Source: Clostridia bacterium
Lineage (GTDB): Bacteria > Bacillota_A > Clostridia > Oscillospirales > CAG-272
Length of the DNA stretch: 22,787 bases
Direction of reading: 5' to 3'
Assembly (NCBI GenBank): GCA_017472105.1
Contig: JAFUQY010000347.1
Location: forward strand, 1 to 22,787
Shown here: positions 15,054 through 22,787 of the stretch, piece by piece
Layout of the letters: every line of letters begins with the position of its first letter
How positions within the stretch are numbered: the stretch's first letter is position 1
Translations under genes and position numbers: made by a program
Notes under the pieces: generated by a model
What the model saw: only the letters and a program-made list of their open reading frames with translations
The model's database searches: none
What the model was told of the DNA's origin: nothing

Positions 15054-16829
15054 TCAGCCGATCAGCTCAGCCATTTCGTCGATGGTTTCATCAAACAGCT
15101 TCATGCAGTCCTCAACAACCTTGGGAGAGGTCAGGTCGATGCCGGCGATCTTCAGCTCGTTGATGGGATAGTCGGAGCCGCCGGTGGACAGGAATTCGAG
15201 ATATGCGGATGCGTCGCCGGTTTCGAGAATCTTCGATGCAATGGCAACAGCGGAAGCAAATCCGGTCGCATACTGGTAAACGTAATATGCGCGGTAGAAA
15301 TGCGGGATGAACGCCCATTCGTACTTCAGCTCGTCACGGAAGTCCGCGTCGGGATAATACTGCTTCACAAGATCCGCGTACAGATTGTTCAGCGCGTCTG
15401 CCGTGATCGGAATGCCTGCCGCTTCCATTTCGTGAGCCTTGTATTCGAATTCCGCGAACAGAGTCTGGCGGAACATCGTGGTACGGAAGCCTTCGAGGAA
15501 GTGATTCAGCACATACGCACGGCGCTTGGGATCGGTTTCCGTCTTCAGGAGGTACTTGGTCAGGAGCACTTCGTTGCAGATGGATGCCACTTCCGCAACC
15601 AGCAGATGATAGCCGGCGTTGGCGTGATCCTGCTTCTGACCTGCGATATAGGAATGCATCGCGTGACCCATTTCGTGAGCCAGCGTGAACGCGTCGTCAA
15701 GGGTGAATGCGAAGTTCAGCTTGACAAAGGGATGCACGCCGTACACACCGGAGGAGAATGCGCCGGATTCCTTGCCGGGAGTCTCATAAACGTCGATCCA
15801 GTTTTCCCGGTAGGCCTTGCGGACCACGTTCTGATAGTCCTCGCCAAGGGGAGCAACCGCATTGACAACCAGTTCGCAGGCGGTTTCGTAGTCCATGGGG
15901 TAATCCACTTCGCTGACGATGGGAGTATAGAGGTCAAATACGTCGATGGCGTCCAGTCCCATCACCTTCTTGCGGAGATTCAGATACTTGGACATGATGG
16001 GTGCGGCATTGTGAACCGCTTCCACAAGAGAGTCGTAAACCGCTTCGGGAACATTGGAGCCCGCCAGAGATGCCGCACGTGCGGAGGAATACCCGCGGAG
16101 ATCGGCGTACATGTTGTCCTTCTTGACACTGCCGCCGTAGAGGGTTGCGATGGTGTTGATGTACTTGCCGTAGGTGCCGAACATGCCCTTGAATGCACAG
16201 TCGCGGACTTCCTTGTTCTCGGATTCGCGGAGAGCACGGAAATTGCCGGAGGTCAGCTGTACTTCAGTACCGTTTTCGCCCTTCACCATGGGAAGTTCCA
16301 TTTCCACGTTGGTGAACATGTTGTAGGTCTGTCTGGGCGTACCGGTGATCTTGGAGACCTTTGCAAGGATTGCCTCGCTCTTTTCGTCCAGAACATGGTC
16401 ACGCAGACGGGTGGAGTCTTCAATGGTGTGCGCGTACTTCTTCAGGGGTTCGTATTCCATAAAGGATGCCAGCGTTTCTGCGGGAATTTCCATCAGCTCG
16501 GGATCGAAGAACGCTGCCGCACCGCCTGCCTTGACGTAAACCATTCCCACGCGGTCGCTCATTGCCTGTGCATGGGTGTCACTGCCGTCAACCACCTTCT
16601 GCAGGGATGCATAGCTGCTTACACGGCCCAGCTTTTCCCAGTAGGCGTCCATGGTTTCAAAGGCGTTGAACAGAGCTTCGGGAGAGGTGCCGAGGGTTCC
16701 CTTCAGTGCTTCGATCGAGGAAATCTTCGCTTCACATTCCGCGAGAGCCGCTTCCCACGCTTCATCGGTGGGAAAAAGATGGGTAAAGTCCCACTTGTAC
16801 TGAGCGGGAATTTCGTTTCTGTTTTTCAT
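15054..16829 (-). CDS. pepF: Oligoendopeptidase F (M3 family)
   Basis: A cytoplasmic zinc peptidase of the M3B family that degrades short peptides. The 591-residue protein has the catalytic HEMGH (385-389) in LAHEMGHAMHSY and the third zinc ligand Glu413 in VAEVASICNE, plus SGAFSSGVYGVHPFVKLNF (355-373), a conserved substrate-site segment. Overall it shows the long helical fold, and length fits the family (about 600). AAAGGA stands 7 nt before the ATG. No promoter could be identified with confidence in the 98-nt gap upstream, so it may be transcribed with the phosphodiesterase-like gene. Nothing is missing or truncated. Confidence 0.95.
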   Translation of the reverse strand: MKNRNEIPAQYKWDFTHLFPTDEAWEAALAECEAKISSIEALKGTLGTSPEALFNAFETMDAYWEKLGRVSSYASLQKVVDGSDTHAQAMSDRVGMVYVKAGGAAAFFDPELMEIPAETLASFMEYEPLKKYAHTIEDSTRLRDHVLDEKSEAILAKVSKITGTPRQTYNMFTNVEMELPMVKGENGTEVQLTSGNFRALRESENKEVRDCAFKGMFGTYGKYINTIATLYGGSVKKDNMYADLRGYSSARAASLAGSNVPEAVYDSLVEAVHNAAPIMSKYLNLRKKVMGLDAIDVFDLYTPIVSEVDYPMDYETACELVVNAVAPLGEDYQNVVRKAYRENWIDVYETPGKESGAFSSGVYGVHPFVKLNFAFTLDDAFTLAHEMGHAMHSYIAGQKQDHANAGYHLLVAEVASICNEVLLTKYLLKTETDPKRRAYVLNHFLEGFRTTMFRQTLFAEFEYKAHEMEAAGIPITADALNNLYADLVKQYYPDADFRDELKYEWAFIPHFYRAYYVYQYATGFASAVAIASKILETGDASAYLEFLSTGGSDYPINELKIAGIDLTSPKVVEDCMKLFDETIDEMAELIG

Positions 16830-16927
16830 AGGTAAATCCTTTCCGGGGATGTTCTTGTTTTCCGTTATTTTGTATCAATCTGCACTTGTCCCCGCGTACG
16901 TTTCGGGAAACCAAATGCTGTGCGAGA

Positions 16928-17758
16928 TCAGCGATACCGGCGGCCTGTCTTCTCGAGATATCTCGCACACTGTCCTACCCAGTCGGTCTGGATGATGTCG
17001 AATCTGTCCGCATTCCAGCCCCAGCCGAATTCGGGGTCACCGCCGACTGCCGCGTCATCGGAGTGTCCTGCCGCGAGAACTGCCTTGTAGTTGTACACAA
17101 TGGAGTTGACCCAGCAGAGCTTGCCGTCCTTACGGAGGAGTTCGCGGTATGCTTCGCTTGCGGTTTCGTCGTCCTCGGTCTTGAAGAGGAGCTCGGTGCC
17201 GATGTAGTTGATATTGCGCGCCTTGAGCATTTCGTGACAGCCGTTGTCCGCGCTGATGATGGGCAGGAACTGAATGTCGGGAGCGTATGCTTCCACGATG
17301 TCGAGCTGTTCCTTCTTGGGAGCGCACTTGAGGATGATCTGATCCTTCATGTCGTGGCGCTTGACGACTTCAATGATCTTCGCCGGATTGTCGCCGAACT
17401 TGTCGATGTTGATGTAGCAGCGTCCCTTGAAGTGTTCGAGCACTTCGTCGAGGGTGTTCAGTCCGATCTGGGTTGCGTCGCCGTCGAAGTTGCACAGTCT
17501 CAGCTCACGGATTTCAGCCGCGTTCATGTGGCGGATGTTGATGTCCTTGTTGAACTGGCGCTTTTCCATGCCGGGATGGAAGATGAACAGCTCGTCGTCC
17601 GCGGACTTGGTCACGTCGATCTCGATCATGTCCGCGCCTTCGGTCAGTGCGAATTCATACGCGACGATGTTGTTGCAGGGGATGTTGCCGCCCCACACAC
17701 CGCGGTGAGCGCAGAGGATTACCCGTTCGGATGCGGTTTCTCTGATGTCAAATTTCAT
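16928..17758 (-). CDS. Glycerophosphodiester phosphodiesterase-family protein
   Basis: A 276-residue TIM-barrel protein of the GDPD family, which hydrolyses glycerophosphodiesters to glycerol-3-phosphate and an alcohol. The N-terminal AHRG (His18, Arg19), MIEIDVT (44-50; Glu46, Asp48) and His61 in FIFHPGMEK match the two catalytic histidines and metal ligands. The usual PENT is replaced by PCNN, the usual HD by HP, and the third metal ligand, normally Glu in NIEIK, is Asp119 in INIDK. These suggest a divergent subgroup whose substrate may differ. No signal peptide or membrane segment is seen, so it is probably intracellular. AGAGGT precedes the start. It lies between the LspA-like gene and pepF. 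Confidence 0.85.
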   Translation of the reverse strand: MKFDIRETASERVILCAHRGVWGGNIPCNNIVAYEFALTEGADMIEIDVTKSADDELFIFHPGMEKRQFNKDINIRHMNAAEIRELRLCNFDGDATQIGLNTLDEVLEHFKGRCYINIDKFGDNPAKIIEVVKRHDMKDQIILKCAPKKEQLDIVEAYAPDIQFLPIISADNGCHEMLKARNINYIGTELLFKTEDDETASEAYRELLRKDGKLCWVNSIVYNYKAVLAAGHSDDAAVGGDPEFGWGWNADRFDIIQTDWVGQCARYLEKTGRRYR

Positions 17759-17811
17759 GATGTTGTACCTCTTTCGTTGGGATTTTTATAAGAATTTCGT
17801 TTTGAAGTCGT

Positions 17812-18441
17812 TTATTGTTTTCCGCTTTTTCCAAACCGTTCTTTCAGGCTTACCATACAGCCTTTCAGTCCGTTTTCCACATCAGCGGCGAAGGATTTAT
17901 CCGTTACGATCAGCCACAGGAACCGTGCGACGATGATCACATCGACCGCCAGAAACAGGAACAGATACAGATCCTTGAAGTCCAGTGTCATATGCATGAT
18001 CTTTTCACCGTCCGCCAATGTCCGGCTGATGCAGAGCCAGTCAAGGCTTCCCTGCCGCAGGATATAGTCCAAACTGAGGCAGGCTGTTGCGGAAACCATC
18101 AGAGTGATGAATGCGGCGGCAAGTCCGTACATTGGATGACCGACAGCGGCAAGACCGCGGCTGATCCAGTAAATTGCTGTGCAGCATATCACCGCCAAAA
18201 TGATTTTCTTCAGGATTTCAACCAGAAACAGTGCGGGAACTGAGAAAACGCCTTCTGCGGCTTTCTGTGTGAACAACTCCAGATCCTCTGTATTCACGCG
18301 AGGATGCAGATGGAGACAGTCCCGGATCTGCGTGAGATCGCCGTCCGGCATAAAAAACTGTTCGATCAGCATTTTTGACCCAAGATCAGCAAGAATGAGT
18401 ATCGCGCTGAAAATCAGAATGTATTTCAGATATCGTTTCAT
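17812..18441 (-). CDS. Four-helix membrane protein, divergent LspA (signal peptidase II)-like
   Basis: A 209-residue protein with four predicted membrane segments (about 6-25, 68-92, 104-126, 158-180) and a basic, soluble tail. The layout and several motifs recall lipoprotein signal peptidase: LILADLGSKMLIEQFF (15-30) against the D-Q-x-T-K motif, PRVNTEDLELF (47-57) against R-N-T-G-A-A-F, GSLDWL (131-136) against G-N-x-x-D-R-L, TLDF (152-155) against V-V-D-F, and LAVDVII (164-170) against N-x-A-D. The candidate catalytic aspartates are Asp154 and Asp167, only 13 apart rather than about 18, and the asparagine before the second is absent. It may be an inactive or altered relative. GGGAGG precedes the ATG. 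Confidence 0.5.
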   Translation of the reverse strand: MKRYLKYILIFSAILILADLGSKMLIEQFFMPDGDLTQIRDCLHLHPRVNTEDLELFTQKAAEGVFSVPALFLVEILKKIILAVICCTAIYWISRGLAAVGHPMYGLAAAFITLMVSATACLSLDYILRQGSLDWLCISRTLADGEKIMHMTLDFKDLYLFLFLAVDVIIVARFLWLIVTDKSFAADVENGLKGCMVSLKERFGKSGKQ

Positions 18442-18454
18442 GCTTTCCTCCCGC

Positions 18455-18482
18455 AGAATTTTATTGTTTCTAGAAAAATTCT
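18455..18482 (-). other. AT-rich inverted repeat between the flippase and LspA-like genes
   Basis: AGAATTTT and AAAATTCT pair over 8 bp around a 12-nt loop, just after the flippase stop codon and before the ribosome binding site of the next gene. There is no clear T-run after it, so it is a weak candidate for a terminator or a processing site. Confidence 0.3.
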
Positions 18483-18483
18483 C

Positions 18484-20064
18484 TTACCGCCCCCGGCGGA
18501 CCATGGATTTGAGCTCCTTCACGGTGACGATTTTGAACAGAATCACAAGCACCGCGTAGATGACAACGGCGATCATGATGGCGAGAAGTCCGCCCTTTCT
18601 CACGCCGATGAGGTTTGCAAGGGGATTGAAGATCACGTACGCACCGGCGCCCATGATGAGGGACGCGGCGAGGGTTTTGATCGTATTGAGAATGATCGCG
18701 CCGCAGCCGGTGAGGTATTTCCGGAGGAAGAACAGGTTCATGCCGATCATGACGACATAGCATGCGCAGGTCGCGATGGGAGCACCCATGATGTTCACAG
18801 CCGGAACCGCAACAAGGACTGCGTTGAGCACGCACTTGATGACGCCGCCGACGCACAGGCTGATGAGGGGCTTATTGACCTGCCCGAATGCCTGCAAAAT
18901 CGCGCCGCTGATGGAAACGACCGCGTACAGGATCACCGCGATGCCGTAGACAGCAAGAAGGGGTGTGCCCGCGTCCGCTTCTTCGGGAATATTGAAGTAG
19001 ATGATGTTCATGATGGGACTTGCGAGAACGGTGATGCCCACGCCTGCGGGAAGTGCGAGCATGAGTGCGTACTTGAAGCAGGTGGTCATGTTCTTCGCCA
19101 CGCCTTCCGAATCCTTTGCAGTATATGCCGCAGTCAGGACGGGCAGGATGCTGACGGAGAAGGGCACAATGAACGCGGACGGGAAGTTGAAGATTTTCTT
19201 CGCATTGCCGAACACGCCGTAGAGCCAGTTTGCGTCCTCGTAGGAATAGCCGAGCGTGTCCTGCAAAATATTCATGATGACCGCGGTATCAACGAGGTTG
19301 ACAAGGCTCATCACGGACGCGCCGAGGGACACGGGAATCGCGATGCGGAACAGCTCCTTCGCGAGACTTTTGTCGGAACGGACTGCCATGCCGCTGGGTT
19401 CAACGGATTTTGCCGCGCGCTTCTTGTGCCACAGCAGGTAGAACACCGCCAGAACCGCGCCGATGGAAACGCCGAGGATCGCACCAGCGGAGCCGCCGAC
19501 GTACGCAAGCTCGGTTCTCAGAAGGACGTACGCCATCGCACAGCCGAGAATCAGCTTCGCAAAGGCTTCGATGACCTGCGATACCGCCGTGTGGATCATG
19601 ACGGAATGTCCCTGAAAATAGCCGCGGAGTGCGGACATCACAAATGCGCAGAACGCCGTGATCGCCAGCACGCGGATGGACAGGGCGGAATTGGGATTGC
19701 CGATGAGGTTTGCCAGAAGATCCGCGCCGAAGAACATGAACGCGGCAATGACGGCACCGATGACGGTGAAAATCCGCGCGGAAACGGTGTAAATGCGCTC
19801 CGCTTCGTCGGTGTTGCCGGAAACGAGCGTCTCACTGACCATACGGGACACGGCAACGGGAAGACCCGCAGACGCCAGTACGGCAAGCATGTTGTAGATA
19901 TCGTATGCGGCATAGAAATAGCCCATGCCTTCTCCGCCGAGCATGTTGGCAATCGGGATGGTGAACAGGAGTCCCGCCAGCTTGACGAAGGCGGTGGAGA
20001 TGGTGAGGATGAACGCGCCCTGCAGGAACGTTCCTCTGGTATCGGTGTTTTTCAGAATCGGCAC
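18484..20064 (-). CDS. SpoVB/MurJ-like lipid flippase (MATE/MVF superfamily)
   Basis: A 526-residue polytopic membrane protein with about 14 hydrophobic segments. The N-terminus, FLQGAFILTISTAFVKLAGL, and the following MLGGEGMGYFYAAYDIY and SAGLPVAVSRMVSE segments are typical of the SpoVB/YtgP group, which move undecaprenyl-linked precursors such as lipid II across the membrane, or act in sporulation cortex synthesis. The exact substrate cannot be assigned. The longest frame begins at a GTG (20064) whose AGAAGG site overlaps it; a start a few codons later (ATT or CTG at the third or fourth codon) would have better spacing, so the true start is uncertain. Two candidate promoters precede it, and it begins a new unit after sbcC. 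Confidence 0.88.
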   Translation of the reverse strand: MPILKNTDTRGTFLQGAFILTISTAFVKLAGLLFTIPIANMLGGEGMGYFYAAYDIYNMLAVLASAGLPVAVSRMVSETLVSGNTDEAERIYTVSARIFTVIGAVIAAFMFFGADLLANLIGNPNSALSIRVLAITAFCAFVMSALRGYFQGHSVMIHTAVSQVIEAFAKLILGCAMAYVLLRTELAYVGGSAGAILGVSIGAVLAVFYLLWHKKRAAKSVEPSGMAVRSDKSLAKELFRIAIPVSLGASVMSLVNLVDTAVIMNILQDTLGYSYEDANWLYGVFGNAKKIFNFPSAFIVPFSVSILPVLTAAYTAKDSEGVAKNMTTCFKYALMLALPAGVGITVLASPIMNIIYFNIPEEADAGTPLLAVYGIAVILYAVVSISGAILQAFGQVNKPLISLCVGGVIKCVLNAVLVAVPAVNIMGAPIATCACYVVMIGMNLFFLRKYLTGCGAIILNTIKTLAASLIMGAGAYVIFNPLANLIGVRKGGLLAIMIAVVIYAVLVILFKIVTVKELKSMVRRGR

Positions 20065-20093
20065 CTTCTTTCAGGATGAATTTTTATTACTGT

Positions 20094-20122
20094 ATTTTAT
20101 CAGATTTACGCCGGAAAGTCAA
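20094..20122 (-). promoter_or_regulatory. Promoter of the flippase gene, proximal
   Basis: Minus-strand TTGACT (20117-20122) and TAAAAT (20094-20099) with a 17-nt spacer; the spacer ends in TGA, giving an extended -10 as well. It lies about 30 nt before the flippase start. Confidence 0.8.
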
Positions 20123-20134
20123 CGTATTTGCTAC

Positions 20135-20143
20135 ATTATACCA
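20135..20143 (-). promoter_or_regulatory. Candidate distal extended -10 promoter before the flippase gene
   Basis: TGGTATAAT on the minus strand (TATAAT at 20135-20140) has an extended -10 but no good -35 upstream. It is 41 nt upstream of the proximal -10 and lies in a partly repeated sequence. Confidence 0.45.
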
Positions 20144-20157
20144 TATTTATGCCGGAT

Positions 20158-22787
20158 TTATTGCGTCACGACGTCTGCGCGGCTGCCGCTCACGGTCTTT
20201 GTGACGACGATTTTCTTTCCGATCCGCTGTCTCAGCTCCGCGACGTGGGAAATGATGCCCACACTGCGTCCGTCACCCGTCGTGGATTCGAGCACGGACA
20301 TCGCGGTGTCGAGCGATTCTTCATCCAGCGAACCGAAGCCCTCGTCGATGAACATCGCATCAATGTGCACGCCGCCGGCTTCCGCTTCCGTTTCGTCCGA
20401 GAGCGCGAGTGCCAGTGCAAGGGATGCCGTGAACGATTCGCCGCCCGAGAGAGACTTTGCACTGCGCACCGTGCCGTTCCAGTGGTCGGTGATGTCCAGC
20501 TCCAGACCGGTTTTCTCGCGCTGATTGTCCGCAGTCGTGCGCCGTTTCAGCTCGTACCGTCCGTCGGTCATCTTCATCAGCCGGATATTGGCGCGGCGTA
20601 TGATCCGCTCGAACAGACGCATCTGCCAGAATGTCTCGAGCTTGATTTTGTCCTTACCCTTGAGCGCGCCGTTTGCCGTATCGGAGATGAGCGAGAGCTG
20701 AACGAGGCGTTTTTCCGATGCCGCCGTTTCCTCAAGCGTTTCGCACAGGGTCTCGCCGACGATGCGGTTTCTCTCCAGTGCGGCACGGCGCGTCATGACC
20801 TGCTCCGTCAGCCCGTCAAGCAGGGACTGCGTGTCGTGTGCGAGTTGTTTCAGCTCGTCCGCCTTCTCTGCGGCACTGTCGATGAGCTGTTCGCGCAAGG
20901 TTTCGGCGGATGCACGGCACGATTCGACGGATTTTTCGCATGTGACACGGTTGTTTACGGCGTCCTCAGCGGATTTTTCCATCTTCCGCGCGTCGTCGGT
21001 CAGTCGGGTGATTTCGCGCTCCAGCTCAGCGGCACTGCCGAACGTGAGCGTCTGACGGAGCTGTACCGCCTGTTTTTCCCTCTCCTCCGCCACTGCGGCA
21101 AGCCGGAGAATCCGCCCGTTCAGCTCCGCAAGCTCGGATTTTTCGTTCTCGAGCTGTTTTTGGAACCGCGCCAGCTTTTCTTCATGCGATTTGAGTTCCG
21201 ACGCCGCTTTTTCCGCCTGCGAGATGCTCTGCCGGAGTGCGATTTCCTCCTGCGCAAGCTCGAGGGCGCGTTTTTTCGTCGATTTCACTACGTCATCCGT
21301 TCCGCCGTCCGTCTGTGCGAGAAGTTCTTCGCCGAGCCGTGCGGCAGTCGTTTTCATCGAGCCGAGCGTGAGTGCGATTTTCTCGGCGGTATCGCGCGAT
21401 TTTTCCGCTTGGAGCTTCGTCCGGTCGAGCAGTTCGCGCGTGATGGCGGCTTCGTCCGTTTTCGCAGGCGCGGGATGTTCAACCGATCCGCACACGGGAC
21501 AGGGTTCTCCGTCCGAGAGCTCCGCCGCAAGGGTTCCCGCGAGTCCGCTGAGATACCTGCCGTGCATGGCGTCATACTCGCGCACCAGCTTTTTCATCTT
21601 CGCGGCCGCGGCTGTGTAGTCGGTTTCGGTCTCCCGGATCTGCGCGTTCAGTTTTTCAAGCTCCGCGGCTCTGACGAGAATATCGGCGGTTTTCTTTTTC
21701 TCCGAGAGGCACAGGGTCAGCTTTGCTCCGAGCGCATCGAGTTGTGCCGCCGTCTGTCTGAGCGCTTCCGTTTCCTCCGTCAGGTCCGCGATGACCGATT
21801 CTTCCTTCTGCGCCCGTCGGGTCAGGAGCAGTGCGCGTTCTTCCGCCTCCTTTGCGTCCGATTTCGTCTCCGCAAGCGACTTTGTCAGCTCGTCAAGCGT
21901 CCGGTAATCGTCGGTTTTGGATCGGTGCGCGGCGGCTTTTTCTCTCAGCTCCCTCGCTTTTTCGGGCAGATCGGCTGTTTCCGCTTCTTCTTTTCGTGCA
22001 AGCTCCAGTTTTTCTTCGGCAAGCGCGAGGGATGCTTCGGTTTTCTTCAGAATTTCCGTGTTTTTCTTATCATTTTCCGCTTTCGCGAGGAGGGATCGTG
22101 CGGCATTCAGCTCCGATGAGAGAAGCCCGCGCTGTTCATCCGATTTCGCGATATCCTCCGCACATCTCTGCCATGCCGCACCCATTGCCTCCCGCAGCTC
22201 TCCGCCGTCCGCGTACGGGATTTTCTCCAGCCGCATGAGCAGTTCCTCATCCTCCGTTCCGATCATGGACGCGGTCGTGACGGCACGTTCCCTGAGGGAT
22301 TCGACACGGCGTTTTTCCTCAGCGGCGGCAGATTTCGCCTTTTCGGAGAAGGTGTCGTACAGGTCGGTCTTGAAAATTCTGCGGAGCACCTTCATCCGCT
22401 CATCGGTGTTGGCAAACAGAAGCTCGCGGAATTCACCCTGCGCGATCATCACCGTCCTCCGGAACTGTTCGCGGTTCAGCCCGATCAGCTCCGTCACGGC
22501 GGCAGTCACGTCCTTCTGCTTTGTTATGAGCTTGCCGTCCGGTGTTTTCAGCCACGCTTCGGTGGATTTTTCAAGAACCGGCACGCCTTTTTTGATCCGT
22601 TCGCGTCCCCATTCGCGGTAGATTTCGCACATCCCGCCGCGGTGCTCGAACATGAGCTGAACCGAGGTCATCACGCCGGTTTGAGCATACTTTGAGCGGA
22701 GCATCGCGGATTCCCGGTTTTCACCGCTCGGCTCGCCGTAGAGCGCAAAGGTGATCGCGTCAAAGAGCATCGTCTTCCCGGCTCCGG
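20158..22787 (-). CDS. sbcC: Exonuclease subunit SbcC (partial, N-terminus beyond the window)
   Basis: The ATPase subunit of the SbcCD (Rad50/Mre11-like) nuclease, which cuts hairpins and processes DNA ends. The frame enters at the right edge within the Walker A loop: GAGKTM is read from 22785 back to 22768, followed by LFDAITFALYGEPSG. The Q-loop segment is MIAQGEFRELLFANTDER; long charged coiled-coil arms flank the zinc hook CPVCGS (CPVC at 21490-21501); the ABC signature is SLSGGESFTASLALALALS and Walker B is AMFIDEGFGSLDEESL. The visible part is about 875 residues; the family is usually 1000 or more, and only about 35 N-terminal residues should be missing, so the arms are somewhat short. 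The partner gene sbcD would be expected just upstream, outside the window. Confidence 0.95.
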   Translation of the reverse strand, partial: GAGKTMLFDAITFALYGEPSGENRESAMLRSKYAQTGVMTSVQLMFEHRGGMCEIYREWGRERIKKGVPVLEKSTEAWLKTPDGKLITKQKDVTAAVTELIGLNREQFRRTVMIAQGEFRELLFANTDERMKVLRRIFKTDLYDTFSEKAKSAAAEEKRRVESLRERAVTTASMIGTEDEELLMRLEKIPYADGGELREAMGAAWQRCAEDIAKSDEQRGLLSSELNAARSLLAKAENDKKNTEILKKTEASLALAEEKLELARKEEAETADLPEKARELREKAAAHRSKTDDYRTLDELTKSLAETKSDAKEAEERALLLTRRAQKEESVIADLTEETEALRQTAAQLDALGAKLTLCLSEKKKTADILVRAAELEKLNAQIRETETDYTAAAAKMKKLVREYDAMHGRYLSGLAGTLAAELSDGEPCPVCGSVEHPAPAKTDEAAITRELLDRTKLQAEKSRDTAEKIALTLGSMKTTAARLGEELLAQTDGGTDDVVKSTKKRALELAQEEIALRQSISQAEKAASELKSHEEKLARFQKQLENEKSELAELNGRILRLAAVAEEREKQAVQLRQTLTFGSAAELEREITRLTDDARKMEKSAEDAVNNRVTCEKSVESCRASAETLREQLIDSAAEKADELKQLAHDTQSLLDGLTEQVMTRRAALERNRIVGETLCETLEETAASEKRLVQLSLISDTANGALKGKDKIKLETFWQMRLFERIIRRANIRLMKMTDGRYELKRRTTADNQREKTGLELDITDHWNGTVRSAKSLSGGESFTASLALALALSDETEAEAGGVHIDAMFIDEGFGSLDEESLDTAMSVLESTTGDGRSVGIISHVAELRQRIGKKIVVTKTVSGSRADVVTQ

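Noticed and set aside
15021..16835. Plus-strand open frame of 604 codons opposite pepF
   Set aside because: It is antisense to an unmistakable M3 peptidase, is rich in His/Val/Gly typical of a mirror frame in GC-rich DNA, and shows no family motif.
16830..16927. Promoter for pepF in the 98-nt gap
   Set aside because: TACAAA and TTGATA fragments are present, but no pair with acceptable spacing was found.
20128..22119. Plus-strand open frame of 663 codons opposite sbcC
   Set aside because: Its composition (long Arg/Phe/Leu runs) mirrors the Glu/Lys/Ala-rich coiled coils on the other strand, and there is no recognisable domain.
1..22787. CRISPR array, tRNA, rRNA, insertion sequence or prophage genes
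   Set aside because: No regularly spaced repeats, cloverleaf sequence, transposase motif or phage gene was seen on either strand.

Overview
The window reads as a chromosomal segment of a moderately GC-rich Bacillota, most likely a Clostridia relative. The evidence is: strong AGGAGG-type ribosome binding sites, near-consensus sigma-A promoters, short HisG paired with HisZ, a SpoVB/MurJ-type flippase, PepF, and tightly overlapping operons. The lineage is an inference; no rRNA or other phylogenetic marker is present. All genes but two lie on the minus strand, so transcription runs mostly from high to low coordinates.

Layout from right to left: the 3' part of sbcC (DNA repair nuclease ATPase) runs off the right edge. 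Two candidate promoters then precede a unit of flippase, LspA-like membrane protein, glycerophosphodiester phosphodiesterase-like protein, oligoendopeptidase F, beta-lactamase-fold hydrolase and calcineurin-like phosphoesterase. This ends at a terminator near 13112-13152. The terminator is shared with a plus-strand Phd/PIN toxin-antitoxin pair (12461-13104), the only genes on the plus strand. An intergenic region (12172-12460) holds the toxin-antitoxin promoter, a short tandem repeat and the histidine promoter, which point away from each other.

The histidine operon hisZ-hisG-hisD-hisC-hisB-hisH-hisA-hisF-hisIE (12171 down to 4681) follows. It encodes every step from PRPP and ATP to histidine except histidinol-phosphate phosphatase, and ends in two tandem terminators. 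A stand-alone XRE-family regulator with its own promoter and terminator comes next. The last unit is a chloramphenicol-acetyltransferase-like gene, nadE and mtnN, driven by a strong promoter.

Most of the window is ordinary housekeeping. Points that stand out: NadE carries glycine where the glutaminase cysteine is expected; a membrane protein resembles a highly divergent signal peptidase II; the toxin-antitoxin promoter has three GTAC sites spaced exactly 22 bp apart; and the histidine promoter has a direct repeat in its spacer. No convincing wholly new multi-gene system was found. No tRNA, rRNA, CRISPR array, insertion sequence or riboswitch was recognised.
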